Assembly (NCBI GenBank): GCA_028678555.1
Contig: JAJRDF010000001.1
Location: forward strand, 1-25,740
From: Methanomicrobiales archaeon
GTDB taxonomy: Archaea; Halobacteriota; Methanomicrobia; Methanomicrobiales; JACTUA01
DNA: 25,740 nucleotides
Reading direction: 5' to 3'
In this document: positions 14,713-22,811 of the stretch, one piece after another
Position numbering within the stretch: the first letter of the stretch is position 1
Layout: the number at the start of each line of letters is the position of its first letter
Notes under the pieces: model-generated
The model's database searches: none
What the model was told of the DNA's origin: nothing
What the model saw: only the letters and a program-made list of their open reading frames with translations
Made by a program: the position numbers and the translations under genes

Positions 14713-16254
14713 ATGGGAGCAATGGATCTCCCCGCACGCCTGCAGGCCCTGGAAGGGGAGGTGGGCAGGCTCTCCCCGGTCCAGAAGATCCTCCTCACCA
14801 CTGACGGATCCGTCACCCAGATGCTGGAGGTGATCACCGGATCCTCCATCCGGCTGGAAACCCGATCCCAGCAGGTGGAGCCTGCTGACAGGGAGACGGC
14901 AGGGGTGCTGCAGTGCCGTGAGGGGGAGGAGGTCAACCACCGGGTGGTGACGATCCACCGTGACCCCTCCGGGGAGGTGCTCCTCACCGCCGTATCCCAT
15001 GCCCTGGTGACACGGCTCCCCCTGGAGTTCCGTGAGGACCTGATGCGGGCTGACATGCCCATCGGGAAGATCCTGCTGCGCCACCGGATCGAGGCACGCC
15101 GCGAGATCCGGGAGATCCGGTCAAGAGCCGCCGATGCGGGGACCGCGGGGATCCTGGGAATCCTGCGGGGGGAGCCGGTCCTCTCCCGGCGGTACGAGAT
15201 CATCCACGGGGGCGCCCCCCTCCTCTCCATCCGGGAGCAGTTCCCGTACCACGCGTTCCTGGACGAACGGCGGGTGATTGTGGATGCCCCGTCCCGGATC
15301 CACCTGACCCTCATCGACCTGCACGGGGGCCTGGGGCGTGTGGACGGGTCCGTGGGCCTGGCCCTGGAGGAGCCCCGCCTGCTCCTGGAGGCCTCCCTCT
15401 CCCCGCGGTGCCAGGTGACGGGCGGGGAGCCATGGGCAGCGGAGGTGGTCCGCGAGGTGGGCGGGCGTGTACTGGAGGCGATCCGGGCCCGCGCCCCGGC
15501 CAGCTTCAGGATCCGGGAATCGGTCCCCCGTCACGTTGGTCTCGGGAGCGGGACCCAGCTGGCCCTCTCTGTCGGGCGGGCGCTCGCAGCCCTCCACGGG
15601 AGGGAGGTGCCGGTCCGGGAGCTGGCCCGGATATCCGGAAGGGGCGGGACCTCCGGCATCGGCACCGCTGCCTTCGAACTCGGGGGGTTCCTGGTGGACG
15701 GAGGCCATTCCTTCGGGCCGGGGCGGGAGAAGCAGGACTACCGGCCCTCCTCTGCATCCGCAGGGGTCCCGCCGGCACCGGTGACCGCCCGCCACCACTT
15801 CCCGGAGGACTGGAACATCGTTCTCGCGATTCCCCGCGCTGCCCCGGGAGCCAGCGGGGGACGGGAGCGCGAGATCTTCCGCACCCACTGCCCGGTGGAC
15901 CCCGGGGAGGTGCAGGAGGTCTGCCGGGAGGTGCTGATGCGGATGCTCCCGGGCATCGCGGAACGGGACCTGGATCTCTTCGCCGCATCGGTGAACCGGA
16001 TCCAGGAACTGGGATTCAAGCGGGTGGAGGTCAGCCTCCAGGAGCAGGCTATCCGGGACCTCTGTTCGGCCATGAGGACGGCCGGTGCCGCCTGTGCCGG
16101 CCTGTCCTCGTTCGGCCCGGCGGTCTACGCCATCACCGATACCGGTGCCCGGGAGGTGGAGGGGGCAGCCCGCTCCGCGATGGAGAGGACCGGCGGGGGT
16201 TCCACCTGGATCACCCGGGCCCGGAACGAGGGGGCACGGATCCGGGTGGCCTGA
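14713..16254 (+). CDS. mptG: Chorismate-lyase-like (DUF98) domain fused to β-RFAP synthase (methanopterin biosynthesis)
   Basis: The 513-residue protein joins two enzymes. Residues about 12-180 match the DUF98 chorismate pyruvate-lyase-like family (SPVQKILLTTDGSVTQMLE, EEVNHRVV, LPLEFREDLMRADMPIGKIL, HRIEARREI), which would release 4-hydroxybenzoate. Residues about 187-513 match RFAP synthase of the GHMP-kinase fold (DAPSRIHLTLIDLHG, PRHVGLGSGTQLALSVGRAL, GRGGTSGIGTAAFELGGFLVDGG split by short gaps, RIQELGFKRVE). This enzyme joins an aromatic acid to PRPP with loss of CO2 in methanopterin synthesis. ATG 14713 and 14722 are both in frame; promoter position slightly favours 14722. The gene stands alone after the radical SAM gene. 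The symbol applies to the C-terminal domain only. The fusion is confident; substrate channelling is inference. Confidence 0.9.
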   Translation: MGAMDLPARLQALEGEVGRLSPVQKILLTTDGSVTQMLEVITGSSIRLETRSQQVEPADRETAGVLQCREGEEVNHRVVTIHRDPSGEVLLTAVSHALVTRLPLEFREDLMRADMPIGKILLRHRIEARREIREIRSRAADAGTAGILGILRGEPVLSRRYEIIHGGAPLLSIREQFPYHAFLDERRVIVDAPSRIHLTLIDLHGGLGRVDGSVGLALEEPRLLLEASLSPRCQVTGGEPWAAEVVREVGGRVLEAIRARAPASFRIRESVPRHVGLGSGTQLALSVGRALAALHGREVPVRELARISGRGGTSGIGTAAFELGGFLVDGGHSFGPGREKQDYRPSSASAGVPPAPVTARHHFPEDWNIVLAIPRAAPGASGGREREIFRTHCPVDPGEVQEVCREVLMRMLPGIAERDLDLFAASVNRIQELGFKRVEVSLQEQAIRDLCSAMRTAGAACAGLSSFGPAVYAITDTGAREVEGAARSAMERTGGGSTWITRARNEGARIRVA

Positions 16255-16264
16255 CGCGGGCGGT

Positions 16265-16466
16265 GACCCCTGAGGTTTCCTGTGATTGAAGCCTGTCGGT
16301 GTTGACTGTCCGCGGATCACTACTAGACGCTCTCGGGGGCTCGCCGCCCCCGCCGCGTGGGCACCCCCCGCCGGTTCATGGTCACCTTTTACTCGGCATC
16401 ACTTGAAACACCGAACGGCTGACTATCCTCATGGGGGAGGGACCGTGAGGGGGTCTCCCCCTCCCG
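16265..16466 (+). repeat. Hairpin repeat, full-length copy C
   Basis: It matches copy B in order: ACCCCTGAGGT, GATTGAAG, GTCGGTGTT, GACGCTC, hairpin 1 with stem CGGGGGC (16334-16340) / GCCCCCG (16346-16352), CCGCG, GGCACCCCCCGC, ACCGAAC, CTATCCTC (16423-16430). It ends in hairpin 2 with stem GAGGGGG (16447-16453) / CCCCCTC (16457-16463). It starts 10 nt after the stop of the RFAP synthase gene. Confidence 0.8.
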
Positions 16467-16558
16467 CACCGGCTTGCAGGACTGGATAGCTTCCCAGAAT
16501 GCAAACACCAGCCAGTGCAGGCTGTCCCCACTCCGGTCCCGTTTCAGGAAACACTCAT

Positions 16559-16610
16559 CGGGAGGGGGCTGCCGCCCCCTCCCGGTCCCTCCTCCACGAC
16601 AAGAGGATAG
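16559..16610 (-). repeat. Hairpin repeat module 2, inverted copy D
   Basis: The stem is 11 bp and perfect: CGGGAGGGGGC (16559-16569), loop TGCC, GCCCCCTCCCG (16574-16584). Next come GGTCCCTCC and GAGGATAG (16603-16610), the reverse complement of CTATCCTC. It therefore faces copy C. With 16265-16466 it fills much of the 443-nt gap before the ABC transporter genes; no coding sequence was recognised in that gap. Confidence 0.75.
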
Positions 16611-16697
16611 CACGTTATCACCGTTTGGAAACCACCCGCGGGTATCAAGTGATCCGGTGACGATGCTTCCGGTGTAGAGGGGAGGCGGGGGAAGGGA

Positions 16698-17606
16698 ATG
16701 GCACCGGTGATCGAGGCAACGGGGCTCACCAAGCGGTTCGGCGACCTTGTTGCCGTGGACCATGTCACCTTCCGGGTGGAGCAGGGAGAGGTCTTCGGGT
16801 TCCTGGGCCCCAACGGGGCAGGGAAGACCACCACCATGCGGATGATCCAGTGCGTCTCCCCGAAGACGGAGGGGAGCCTGCAGGTCTTCGGGATGGAGGT
16901 GGAGGGGCACGAGTCAGAGATCAAGCGCCAGATCGGGGTCGTGCCCCAGGAGAACAACCTGGACCCTGACTTTACCGTGTACAAGAACCTGCTGGTCTAC
17001 GCCCGGTACTTCGACATCCCCCTCCCGGAAGCGGAGGCCACCATCCAGGAACTCCTCACATTCGTCGAGCTCTCGGAGAAGCGCGACACCCCCATCGAGA
17101 AGCTCTCCGGGGGCATGAAGCGGAGGCTGATCCTTGCACGGGCACTGATCAACCGGCCCCGGCTCCTGATCCTGGACGAGCCCACGGTGGGGCTGGACCC
17201 CCAGGCCCGGCACCTGATCTGGGAACGGCTCCGGGAGATCCGGAACCGGGGGAACACCATCGTCCTCACCACCCACTACCTGGAGGAGGCAGAGCGCCTC
17301 TGCGACCGGCTGGTGATCATGGACCGGGGCGGGATCCTGGTGGAAGGCCCGCCCCGCGAGCTGGTGAAACGGCATGCAGGTACCCACGTGGTGGAGGCGG
17401 ACGACACCCCGCAGGTCCGTGCGTGCCTGGACCGGCTGGGGGCCCGGTACGAGCCCATGGGGGAGCTGCTGCAGGCATACACCGACACCCCCCGGGACGT
17501 GACCCGGGCGCTCGTCGGAGAATGCCAGATGGGGCATGTGGCGGCCCGGCCGGCGACCCTGGAGGATGTCTTCCTGCGCCTCACCGGGAGGAAGCTCCGT
17601 GAATAA
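16698..17606 (+). CDS. ABC transporter ATP-binding protein
   Basis: The 302-residue ATPase powers the membrane partner that follows. Walker A is GPNGAGKTT (residues 37-45), the Q-loop is near VVPQENNLD, the signature is LSGGMKRR, and Walker B is LLILDEPTVGLDP, with a switch histidine in LTTHYLEEAERL. The C-terminal extension of about 80 residues is typical of the NodI/DrrA-like exporter ATPases paired with ABC-2 permeases. ATG 16698 is preceded by GGGAAGGGA. The stop overlaps the permease start by 8 nt. It is probably an exporter of a drug, lipid or polysaccharide-like compound; the substrate cannot be told from the sequence. Confidence 0.93.
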   Translation: MAPVIEATGLTKRFGDLVAVDHVTFRVEQGEVFGFLGPNGAGKTTTMRMIQCVSPKTEGSLQVFGMEVEGHESEIKRQIGVVPQENNLDPDFTVYKNLLVYARYFDIPLPEAEATIQELLTFVELSEKRDTPIEKLSGGMKRRLILARALINRPRLLILDEPTVGLDPQARHLIWERLREIRNRGNTIVLTTHYLEEAERLCDRLVIMDRGGILVEGPPRELVKRHAGTHVVEADDTPQVRACLDRLGARYEPMGELLQAYTDTPRDVTRALVGECQMGHVAARPATLEDVFLRLTGRKLRE

Positions 17607-18393
17607 TCCTCTCCGCCTCCTGGCCCTCCCCCGGCTCACGCCCCGGGTCCTCCATGTCTGGCAGAGGAACCGGGACGTCTTTGTGAAGACCTACCGGGTG
17701 AACTTCCTGCCGCCGTTCCTGGAACCCATCCTCTACCTTCTCTCCCTGGGATTCGGGGTGGGAAGCTTCATCCCCGAGATCGCCGGTGTCTCCTATGCCC
17801 AGTACATCGCACCGGCACTCGTCTCCATCTCCATCATGAACGCCGGGTTCTTCGAGTGCACCTACGCAAGCTACGTGAGGATGTACTACCAGAAGACCTA
17901 CGATGCCATCATTGCGACACCCCTCACCATCGACGAAGTGATCGTGGGGGAGATCCTCTGGGGGGCGACGAGGGCCTTCATCAACACCGTCATCATGCTC
18001 CCGGTGCTCTTCCTCTTCGGGGTGCTGGACCTCCCCTGGTCGCTCTTTGTCATCCCCTTTGCGTTCCTGGCAGGGTTCCTCTTTGCCTCCATCGGCATGT
18101 GCTTCACGGCGATGACTCCCGGGATCGACACCCTGAACCTGCCCACCTTCCTCTTCATCACCCCCATGTTCCTCTTCTCGGGGACCTTCTTCCCCCTCAC
18201 CCTCCTTCCGAAGTTTGTCCAGTACCTGGCGGTGGCCCTCCTGCCCCTCACCCACGTGGTGACGGTGATCCGGTCTCTCACCCTGGGGACCCCCTCCCCC
18301 CTGCTCCCCTTCTCCCTGGTCTGGCTCACCGTGGCCACGGTCCTCGTCTTCCTCCTGGCCGTGAACCTGATGAAGCGGCGCCTGGTCATCTGA
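17599..18393 (+). CDS. ABC-2 type transporter permease
   Basis: The 264-residue integral membrane partner of the preceding ATPase has about six hydrophobic segments and the ABC-2 motif region FLFITPMFLFSGTFFPLTLLP near residues 183-203. The N-terminal cytoplasmic stretch (HVWQRNRDVFVKTYRVN) is typical of the family. GTG 17599 is chosen because GGAGG lies just upstream and the start overlaps the ATPase stop (GTGAATAA). Earlier in-frame codons lie inside the ATPase gene. Both genes should assemble as a homodimeric exporter with two ATPase subunits. It converges on the downstream sensor gene with a 22-bp gap. Confidence 0.92.
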   Translation: MNNPLRLLALPRLTPRVLHVWQRNRDVFVKTYRVNFLPPFLEPILYLLSLGFGVGSFIPEIAGVSYAQYIAPALVSISIMNAGFFECTYASYVRMYYQKTYDAIIATPLTIDEVIVGEILWGATRAFINTVIMLPVLFLFGVLDLPWSLFVIPFAFLAGFLFASIGMCFTAMTPGIDTLNLPTFLFITPMFLFSGTFFPLTLLPKFVQYLAVALLPLTHVVTVIRSLTLGTPSPLLPFSLVWLTVATVLVFLLAVNLMKRRLVI

Positions 18394-18397
18394 CCAC

Positions 18398-18411
18398 AGG
18401 GACCTTTCCCT
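18398..18411. terminator. Small stem-loop between convergent genes
   Basis: AGGGA (18398-18402) and TCCCT (18407-18411) form a 5-bp stem with a 4-nt loop in the 22-bp gap between the convergent permease and sensor genes. It might serve both directions; it is short and could be chance. Confidence 0.25.
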
Positions 18412-18415
18412 CGGG

Positions 18416-20224
18416 CTAGAAGCCTTTCCGCTCGTCAGAATAGTACTTCCGCAGGAACTCCCGGACCTTCTCGGACTCGATCCAGCCCTGGTCCAGCTGG
18501 TCGATGATCCCGTTGATGATCTTCGCCTGGTCCTGGATCTTCCGGGCCGCGGGGTCCTGGATCAGGTCCGAGAGCCCGACGATGACGGTAAGGGGGTTCC
18601 GGATATGGTCGCCCAGGATGGCGAACTGCTCGATGTTCTTCTCGATCTGCTCGAAGGCCTTCCGCTTCTGCTCCTCGTACAGCCTCCGGGCCAGGATCTC
18701 CTCCCGCAGCTGCTCGTTCGTCCGGGAGAGTTCCGCGGTCCTGGCCGAGACCAGGTCCTCCAGGTGGGACCGGTACTCCTCCAGCTCCGCCTCGGCCTTC
18801 TTCCGGTCGGTGATCTCCCGGACAATGGCCAGCGCCTCGCCCTCCCCGCTCTTCATGACCCGGACCTCGAAGTACCGTACCGCACCGGAGATCCGGGCCT
18901 TGAACTCGAAGATGAACGGGCGGAGGATCGTCTCTCCGGGAGCCAGCACCGGGAGGTCGCCCGGTGCAGGGGCGGGCGAGATGAGCTCGTAGGTCTCCCC
19001 GATCTCCTCCAGCTGCCTACCCGCCAGCTCCCCGATGGCCTTCTCGGCCATGTCGGCGGCCTCCGCCGAGGTGAGGCCCTCCGAGATCCCCGGGTGGTTC
19101 AGCTGGAACATGGTATCCGGCATGGCATTGATCAGGGCCCGGTTCTTCTCCTCGCTCCGCTGGATCTGCAGCTGCGCACGCTCGAGAGCGGCCAGTGTCT
19201 GGTTGATATTCCCCGTGAGCTGGGTGAGCTCATCGTCCCCCTCGCCCGGTGAGAGCCGGGCCGCCAGGTTCCTTGTCTTCCCAATCTGGGCCACGTCCTG
19301 GCTGAGCCGGGAGATGGGGGCGAGTACGGACCGCTCCAGGAAATAGAGATACGCGACACCGAAGATGGTGACCAGCGCCACAAAGCAGAGGAGGAAGAAC
19401 TGGAGGGTGGCCACGCCCCGGGAGTAGATCGTGCGGGTCATCTCCGTACGGGCCACGACTGCCGGGGTATCGTACAGGTCCCGGATCACCGTGTAGCCGG
19501 CTATCGTGTTGTCCGGAAGGGTCCTGATCACGGTTTCCTCCCCCGGTTCTTCGGAGATGAAGGTGGACCGGACCTCTGCCGGTATCGTCCCGCTTCCTGC
19601 CGGGAGCAGCTGGACCTGGAGACTGGTCAGGCGGGCGAGCCGCTGGATCTCGGCATCGTCCAGGTACCGGCCCGCGATCAGGGTGCCCCGGACCACGCTC
19701 GTGTAGTCACTGGTGGTGACGGGAGCAGATGCCACCATCACCGGCCCCGTGGGAAGCATCATGATCGCGGTCGTGCTGCTGTTCGTCAGGTTAAAGGTGC
19801 GCAGCGCCGGGTTCCCGGACACCATGTCGGCCACGACAGGCGGCAGGGGCACCTCCTCCCCCCTCTGCAGGTCAAACGCCCGGGCAAAGAAGACCCCGCC
19901 GCTGGTGTTGGCAAACACGACAAAGTTGATCCGCCGGTTCAGCAGTGTCTCGTTCCCGAAGGTCGTGTCGACATACCACGCGTTCCGGTCCCGCATGAAC
20001 GTGTAGGTGTCATCCCGGGGAGCCCAGGCCCGGACCGAGGTCTCGAGGCCGCTCCGGTCCTCCGCGAGAGCGCTCATGAACCGGTTCAGGTTCTGGGTGG
20101 TGGTCTGCTCCTCCAGGGCCACGAAAGACCCGAGGACGATCAGCTGGGTGATGGCCCAGAACGTAACCAGGATGCAGAGGATGGATACGCCGTAGATGAT
20201 CAGGGTCTTCCTGCGCAGGTCCAT
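18416..20224 (-). CDS. CHASE4-like/HAMP/PAS-like membrane sensor ending in a DHp-like segment without ATPase domain
   Basis: This 602-residue protein starts with a transmembrane helix (residues about 8-33). A long extracytoplasmic region follows (about 35-270) with CHASE4-type features (WAPRDDTYTFM, VFANTSGGVFFA, GTLIAGRYLDD). A second helix (274-296), a HAMP linker (about 297-350), a PAS-like region (about 355-475) and a coiled coil (475-535) come next. The end, QFAILGDHIRNPLTVIVGLSDL (533-554) to LRKYY, resembles a histidine-kinase phosphoacceptor helix pair with His540, but no N, G1 or G2 box follows before the stop. Such kinase-like proteins without ATPase are known in methanogens. It may be phosphorylated in trans or act as a scaffold. 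ATG 20224 gives an intact first helix. No response regulator gene is adjacent. Confidence 0.82.
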   Translation of the reverse strand: MDLRRKTLIIYGVSILCILVTFWAITQLIVLGSFVALEEQTTTQNLNRFMSALAEDRSGLETSVRAWAPRDDTYTFMRDRNAWYVDTTFGNETLLNRRINFVVFANTSGGVFFARAFDLQRGEEVPLPPVVADMVSGNPALRTFNLTNSSTTAIMMLPTGPVMVASAPVTTSDYTSVVRGTLIAGRYLDDAEIQRLARLTSLQVQLLPAGSGTIPAEVRSTFISEEPGEETVIRTLPDNTIAGYTVIRDLYDTPAVVARTEMTRTIYSRGVATLQFFLLCFVALVTIFGVAYLYFLERSVLAPISRLSQDVAQIGKTRNLAARLSPGEGDDELTQLTGNINQTLAALERAQLQIQRSEEKNRALINAMPDTMFQLNHPGISEGLTSAEAADMAEKAIGELAGRQLEEIGETYELISPAPAPGDLPVLAPGETILRPFIFEFKARISGAVRYFEVRVMKSGEGEALAIVREITDRKKAEAELEEYRSHLEDLVSARTAELSRTNEQLREEILARRLYEEQKRKAFEQIEKNIEQFAILGDHIRNPLTVIVGLSDLIQDPAARKIQDQAKIINGIIDQLDQGWIESEKVREFLRKYYSDERKGF

Positions 20225-20281
20225 GGACCACCGGCGGACGGAGCAGCGCCCGGCCGTTACTCTAGAGGTACCCGTCAGAGA

Positions 20282-20292
20282 GCCAAATATCT
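20282..20292 (-). promoter_or_regulatory. Possible TATA box for CHASE4-like sensor gene
   Basis: The minus strand here reads GAAGATATTTG, the most AT-rich spot in the 242-bp divergent gap. It lies 58-68 nt before ATG 20224. No convincing TATA box was found for the opposite KhtT-like gene, which has only CCCGCGAAGATCCC-type sequence upstream. Confidence 0.3.
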
Positions 20293-20466
20293 TCTCACCG
20301 GTCCCGCCGGCACCTGGCCGTCGGCCGTGAGATCAGGGGAAACACCCGGCGCATCCACCGGTTTGTCCGTCTCCCTTCTGGTTCGCAGTGTCGGAGGACA
20401 CCCGGCCCGTCCCCTTCCCGGGGAGCGACGGGAAGGGTTTTCTCCCGCTCCCGCGAAGATCCCGGC

Positions 20467-20952
20467 ATGGGTGTCAGGTGCGTCGAACTCCCCGGGATCG
20501 GCACGAAATACGAACTGGAGACCGAGAAGGGGGACCGGGTGGCCATCATCTTCCTTCCGTCCCGCCACTTCCAGCTCTATGTGCAGCAGAAGGGTGCAGC
20601 CGCCCCCTCCGCCGCCGAGATCTCGCCGTCGGAGGCGAGGCGCCTCGGCAGCCTCCTCTCCGGAGCCATCATCGAGGCCGAGAAGGAGGCCGTGGAGATC
20701 GCATTCTCGGCGCTGGCCGACCTTCGGATCCGTGTCCACACCTACCTGATCCGGGCGAACCTGGCCGGGAAATCCATCGCAGACCTGCAGGTGCGCACCC
20801 GGACCGGTGCCACCATCGTCGCGGTATCCCGGAAGGGCCAGAACACCGTCTCCCCGGCCCCGGCCTTCACTTTCGAGGACGGTGACATCGCGGTGGTCAT
20901 CGGGGAGACAGAGCAGCTGCAGGAGTTCGAGCGGAAGGTCCTGGAATCATAA
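20467..20952 (+). CDS. khtT: KhtT-like regulatory subunit of a K+/H+ antiporter (RCK_C domain)
   Basis: This 161-residue cytoplasmic protein has an N-terminal domain opening with RCVELPGIGTKYELET and a C-terminal RCK_C (TrkA-C) domain (about residues 75-160). The latter contains NLAGKSIADLQVRTRTGATIVAV and FEDGDIAVVIGETEQLQEFE, split here by other residues. This pairing with a CPA2 antiporter matches Bacillus KhtT-KhtU, where the RCK_C domain gates K+ efflux. The next gene starts on the base after this stop codon, so the two form an operon. In bacteria the ligand of this domain is a cyclic dinucleotide; c-di-AMP control here is a family-based inference. The gene is divergent from the CHASE4-like sensor. 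Confidence 0.85.
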   Translation: MGVRCVELPGIGTKYELETEKGDRVAIIFLPSRHFQLYVQQKGAAAPSAAEISPSEARRLGSLLSGAIIEAEKEAVEIAFSALADLRIRVHTYLIRANLAGKSIADLQVRTRTGATIVAVSRKGQNTVSPAPAFTFEDGDIAVVIGETEQLQEFERKVLES

Positions 20953-22050
20953 ATGGAAGAGATCGCCCTCGCCCTGGCCTGCTGCCTGGCCCTGGCGTTC
21001 GTCTCCAAGCGGTGGTCCCTCCCTGCCATCCCCTTCTATATCCTGGCCGGGGTGGTCCTGGGGCAGAGCGGCCTTGCGCTGGTCCCTGCGGACGAGTTTA
21101 CGGCGTACCTCTCCTACCTGGGGCTGATCTTCCTCCTCTTCTACGTGGGCCTGGAAATCCGGCCCAGAAGCCTGCTCCGCCAGGGAAAACCCCTCCTGAT
21201 CTCCGGCTTCATAGACCTGAACGTGAACTTCCTCTTCGCCTTCCTCGGTGCACTGGCGCTCGGGTTTTCCCTCCCGGACTCCCTGGTCATCGGGGCCGCC
21301 CTCTACGTATCCTCGTCGGCCATCGCCGTCGCATCGCTGGTGGAGAACCGGAAGCTGCTCCTCCCCGAGTCCGAGACGATCGTCTGGCTGATGGTCATCG
21401 AGGACATCATCCTGATCCTCATCCTCTCCCTCTTCACGGCAGGGGGAGAAAACCCCCTCGCAATGCTCGCGACCATTGCGGTGGTCATCCTGGTGCTGAT
21501 CGCAGCGGTCCGGGCAGGGAAACCCTACCTCCGTTCCCTCCTCTCCCGGGACGACGAGCTCCCTGTCCTCTTCACCTTCACCGCCGTCGTCTCAACGCTG
21601 TACATCTCCCGGCTCCTGAAGATCCCGGAAGCGCTCGTGGCCATCCTCCTGGGTTCCTCCCTGGCCTCCACCGGGGCTCCACGTCTCGAGCGCCTCTCCC
21701 AGCCGTTCCGGGACGTCTTTTTAGTGCTCTTCTTTGTCTTCTTCGGTATCACCGTCGACTTCTCGGGGACCACCTCCCTCGTCCCCATTATTGCCATGAC
21801 CGTTGTCGCCATCGGGTCCAAGGTCCTCACCGGCCTCCTGGTGGGACGGATCCTGCACGGATCCTACGCCGCCGGCATGGAGGTCGGGTCCACCATCATC
21901 GCGAGGGGGGAGTTCTCCATTGCCTTTGCCGCAATCTATGGATCAGGAGCCGTCTCCGCGCTCCTCGCTGCCGTCGTGATCCTCACTTCCCTCACCGGCT
22001 CCTTCACCGCACGGTTCAGCGATCGGCTGAAGAGGTTCTTCCCTCCATGA
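20953..22050 (+). CDS. khtU: KhtU-like CPA2 cation/proton antiporter
   Basis: The 365-residue membrane protein has about eleven hydrophobic segments over its whole length. Family landmarks are FYILAGVVLGQSGLALV (residues 29-45), LIFLLFYVGLEIRP (57-70) and the core segment LVIGAALYVSSSAIAVASLVEN (about 112-133). STIIARGEFSIAFAAIYG lies near residue 313. It lacks the C-terminal TrkA-N domain of KefB-type proteins, in agreement with a separate KhtT subunit. ATG 20953 immediately follows the khtT stop. It probably exchanges K+ (or Na+) for H+ to control internal pH and ions. Its stop codon overlaps the next start by 4 nt (ATGA). Confidence 0.88.
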   Translation: MEEIALALACCLALAFVSKRWSLPAIPFYILAGVVLGQSGLALVPADEFTAYLSYLGLIFLLFYVGLEIRPRSLLRQGKPLLISGFIDLNVNFLFAFLGALALGFSLPDSLVIGAALYVSSSAIAVASLVENRKLLLPESETIVWLMVIEDIILILILSLFTAGGENPLAMLATIAVVILVLIAAVRAGKPYLRSLLSRDDELPVLFTFTAVVSTLYISRLLKIPEALVAILLGSSLASTGAPRLERLSQPFRDVFLVLFFVFFGITVDFSGTTSLVPIIAMTVVAIGSKVLTGLLVGRILHGSYAAGMEVGSTIIARGEFSIAFAAIYGSGAVSALLAAVVILTSLTGSFTARFSDRLKRFFPP

Positions 22051-22778
22051 CCGCTGGCCACGCCGGGGGCAGGAGCCGGCAGATCCCCGGCACCCCCGCT
22101 GAGCTCCTGCACCTGATCCTGGACGGGGAGGAGATCCCGGTCACGGTCTTCCGGCGACCCGTGCGGGTCCTCCGGCTCCGGGTGATGCCGGACGGCACCC
22201 TCGCGGTGACCTGTCCCCGTCACAGCGACGTGGAAGGATTCCTCCGGGAGAAGGAGGGCTGGATCCGGAGGAAACGGGAGGAGGTCCGCCGTCTCGCGGC
22301 ATCGCCCGAGGGATCGGTCCACCGCATCCTCCTGGACGGGGAGTTCTGCACCCTCCTCCACGGACCCGGGTGCGGAACCGCAGGGGGAACGGTCAGTTAC
22401 ACGACCCCGGCAGCCCTCCGGCGCTGGCTCGTCGCCCGGCTGCGGGCCGACCTGAAGGAGCGGGTGGCGGCGCAGACGGCTCGGATCCGGGTGCGGGTCC
22501 CTCCCGTCGCGATCCGGCGCCAGCGGAGCCGCTGGGCCAGCTGCTCCCACAGGGCCGGCCTCTCCTTCAACCTGCGGATGGCTGCCCTCCCCCCACCGCT
22601 CCGGGACTACCTGGTGGTCCACGAGCTGGTCCACCTGGTGGAGGCCAACCACTCGCCCCGGTACTGGGACCGGGTCAGGGAGTTCTGGCCGCAGGTGGAC
22701 GAGAGCGAGAAGGAGCTGGCCCGGTTCTGGATCCTCATCGAGAGAAACGAGATCTGGAGGGTGATCCTGGCCGGGTGA
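22047..22778 (+). CDS. YgjP-type predicted metallopeptidase (DUF45/SprT-like)
   Basis: From ATG 22047 the protein has 243 residues. The frame stays open far upstream inside the antiporter gene, but the ATGA overlap and family length fix the start. The N-terminal part (HLILDGEEIPVTVFRRPVR) is the β-strand region usual for the family. The catalytic block at about residues 163-212 contains RQRSRWASCSHRAGLSFN, then YLVVHELVHLVEANHSPRYW, giving the zinc motif HELVH with a third ligand in NHS. The family resembles WLM/SprT peptidases; activity and substrates are mostly untested. Coupling to the antiporter pair is by position only and need not mean a shared process. Confidence 0.88.
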   Translation: MTAGHAGGRSRQIPGTPAELLHLILDGEEIPVTVFRRPVRVLRLRVMPDGTLAVTCPRHSDVEGFLREKEGWIRRKREEVRRLAASPEGSVHRILLDGEFCTLLHGPGCGTAGGTVSYTTPAALRRWLVARLRADLKERVAAQTARIRVRVPPVAIRRQRSRWASCSHRAGLSFNLRMAALPPPLRDYLVVHELVHLVEANHSPRYWDRVREFWPQVDESEKELARFWILIERNEIWRVILAG

Positions 22779-22779
22779 G

Positions 22780-22803
22780 AACAGGGAATTGACATTCCTT
22801 GTT
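22780..22803 (+). terminator. Inverted repeat after metallopeptidase gene
   Basis: AACAGGGAAT (22780-22789) pairs with ATTCCTTGTT (22794-22803) around TGAC, with one mismatch in ten. It begins 2 nt after the stop codon and is AT-rich, unlike the adjacent hairpin repeat at 22812. A role in 3'-end formation is plausible. Confidence 0.45.
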
Positions 22804-22811
22804 CTTGCAGA

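Noticed and set aside
15121..16320. Minus-strand open frame of 399 codons opposite RFAP synthase
   Set aside because: The plus strand encodes a well-recognised enzyme along the whole interval. The opposite frame has low-complexity composition.
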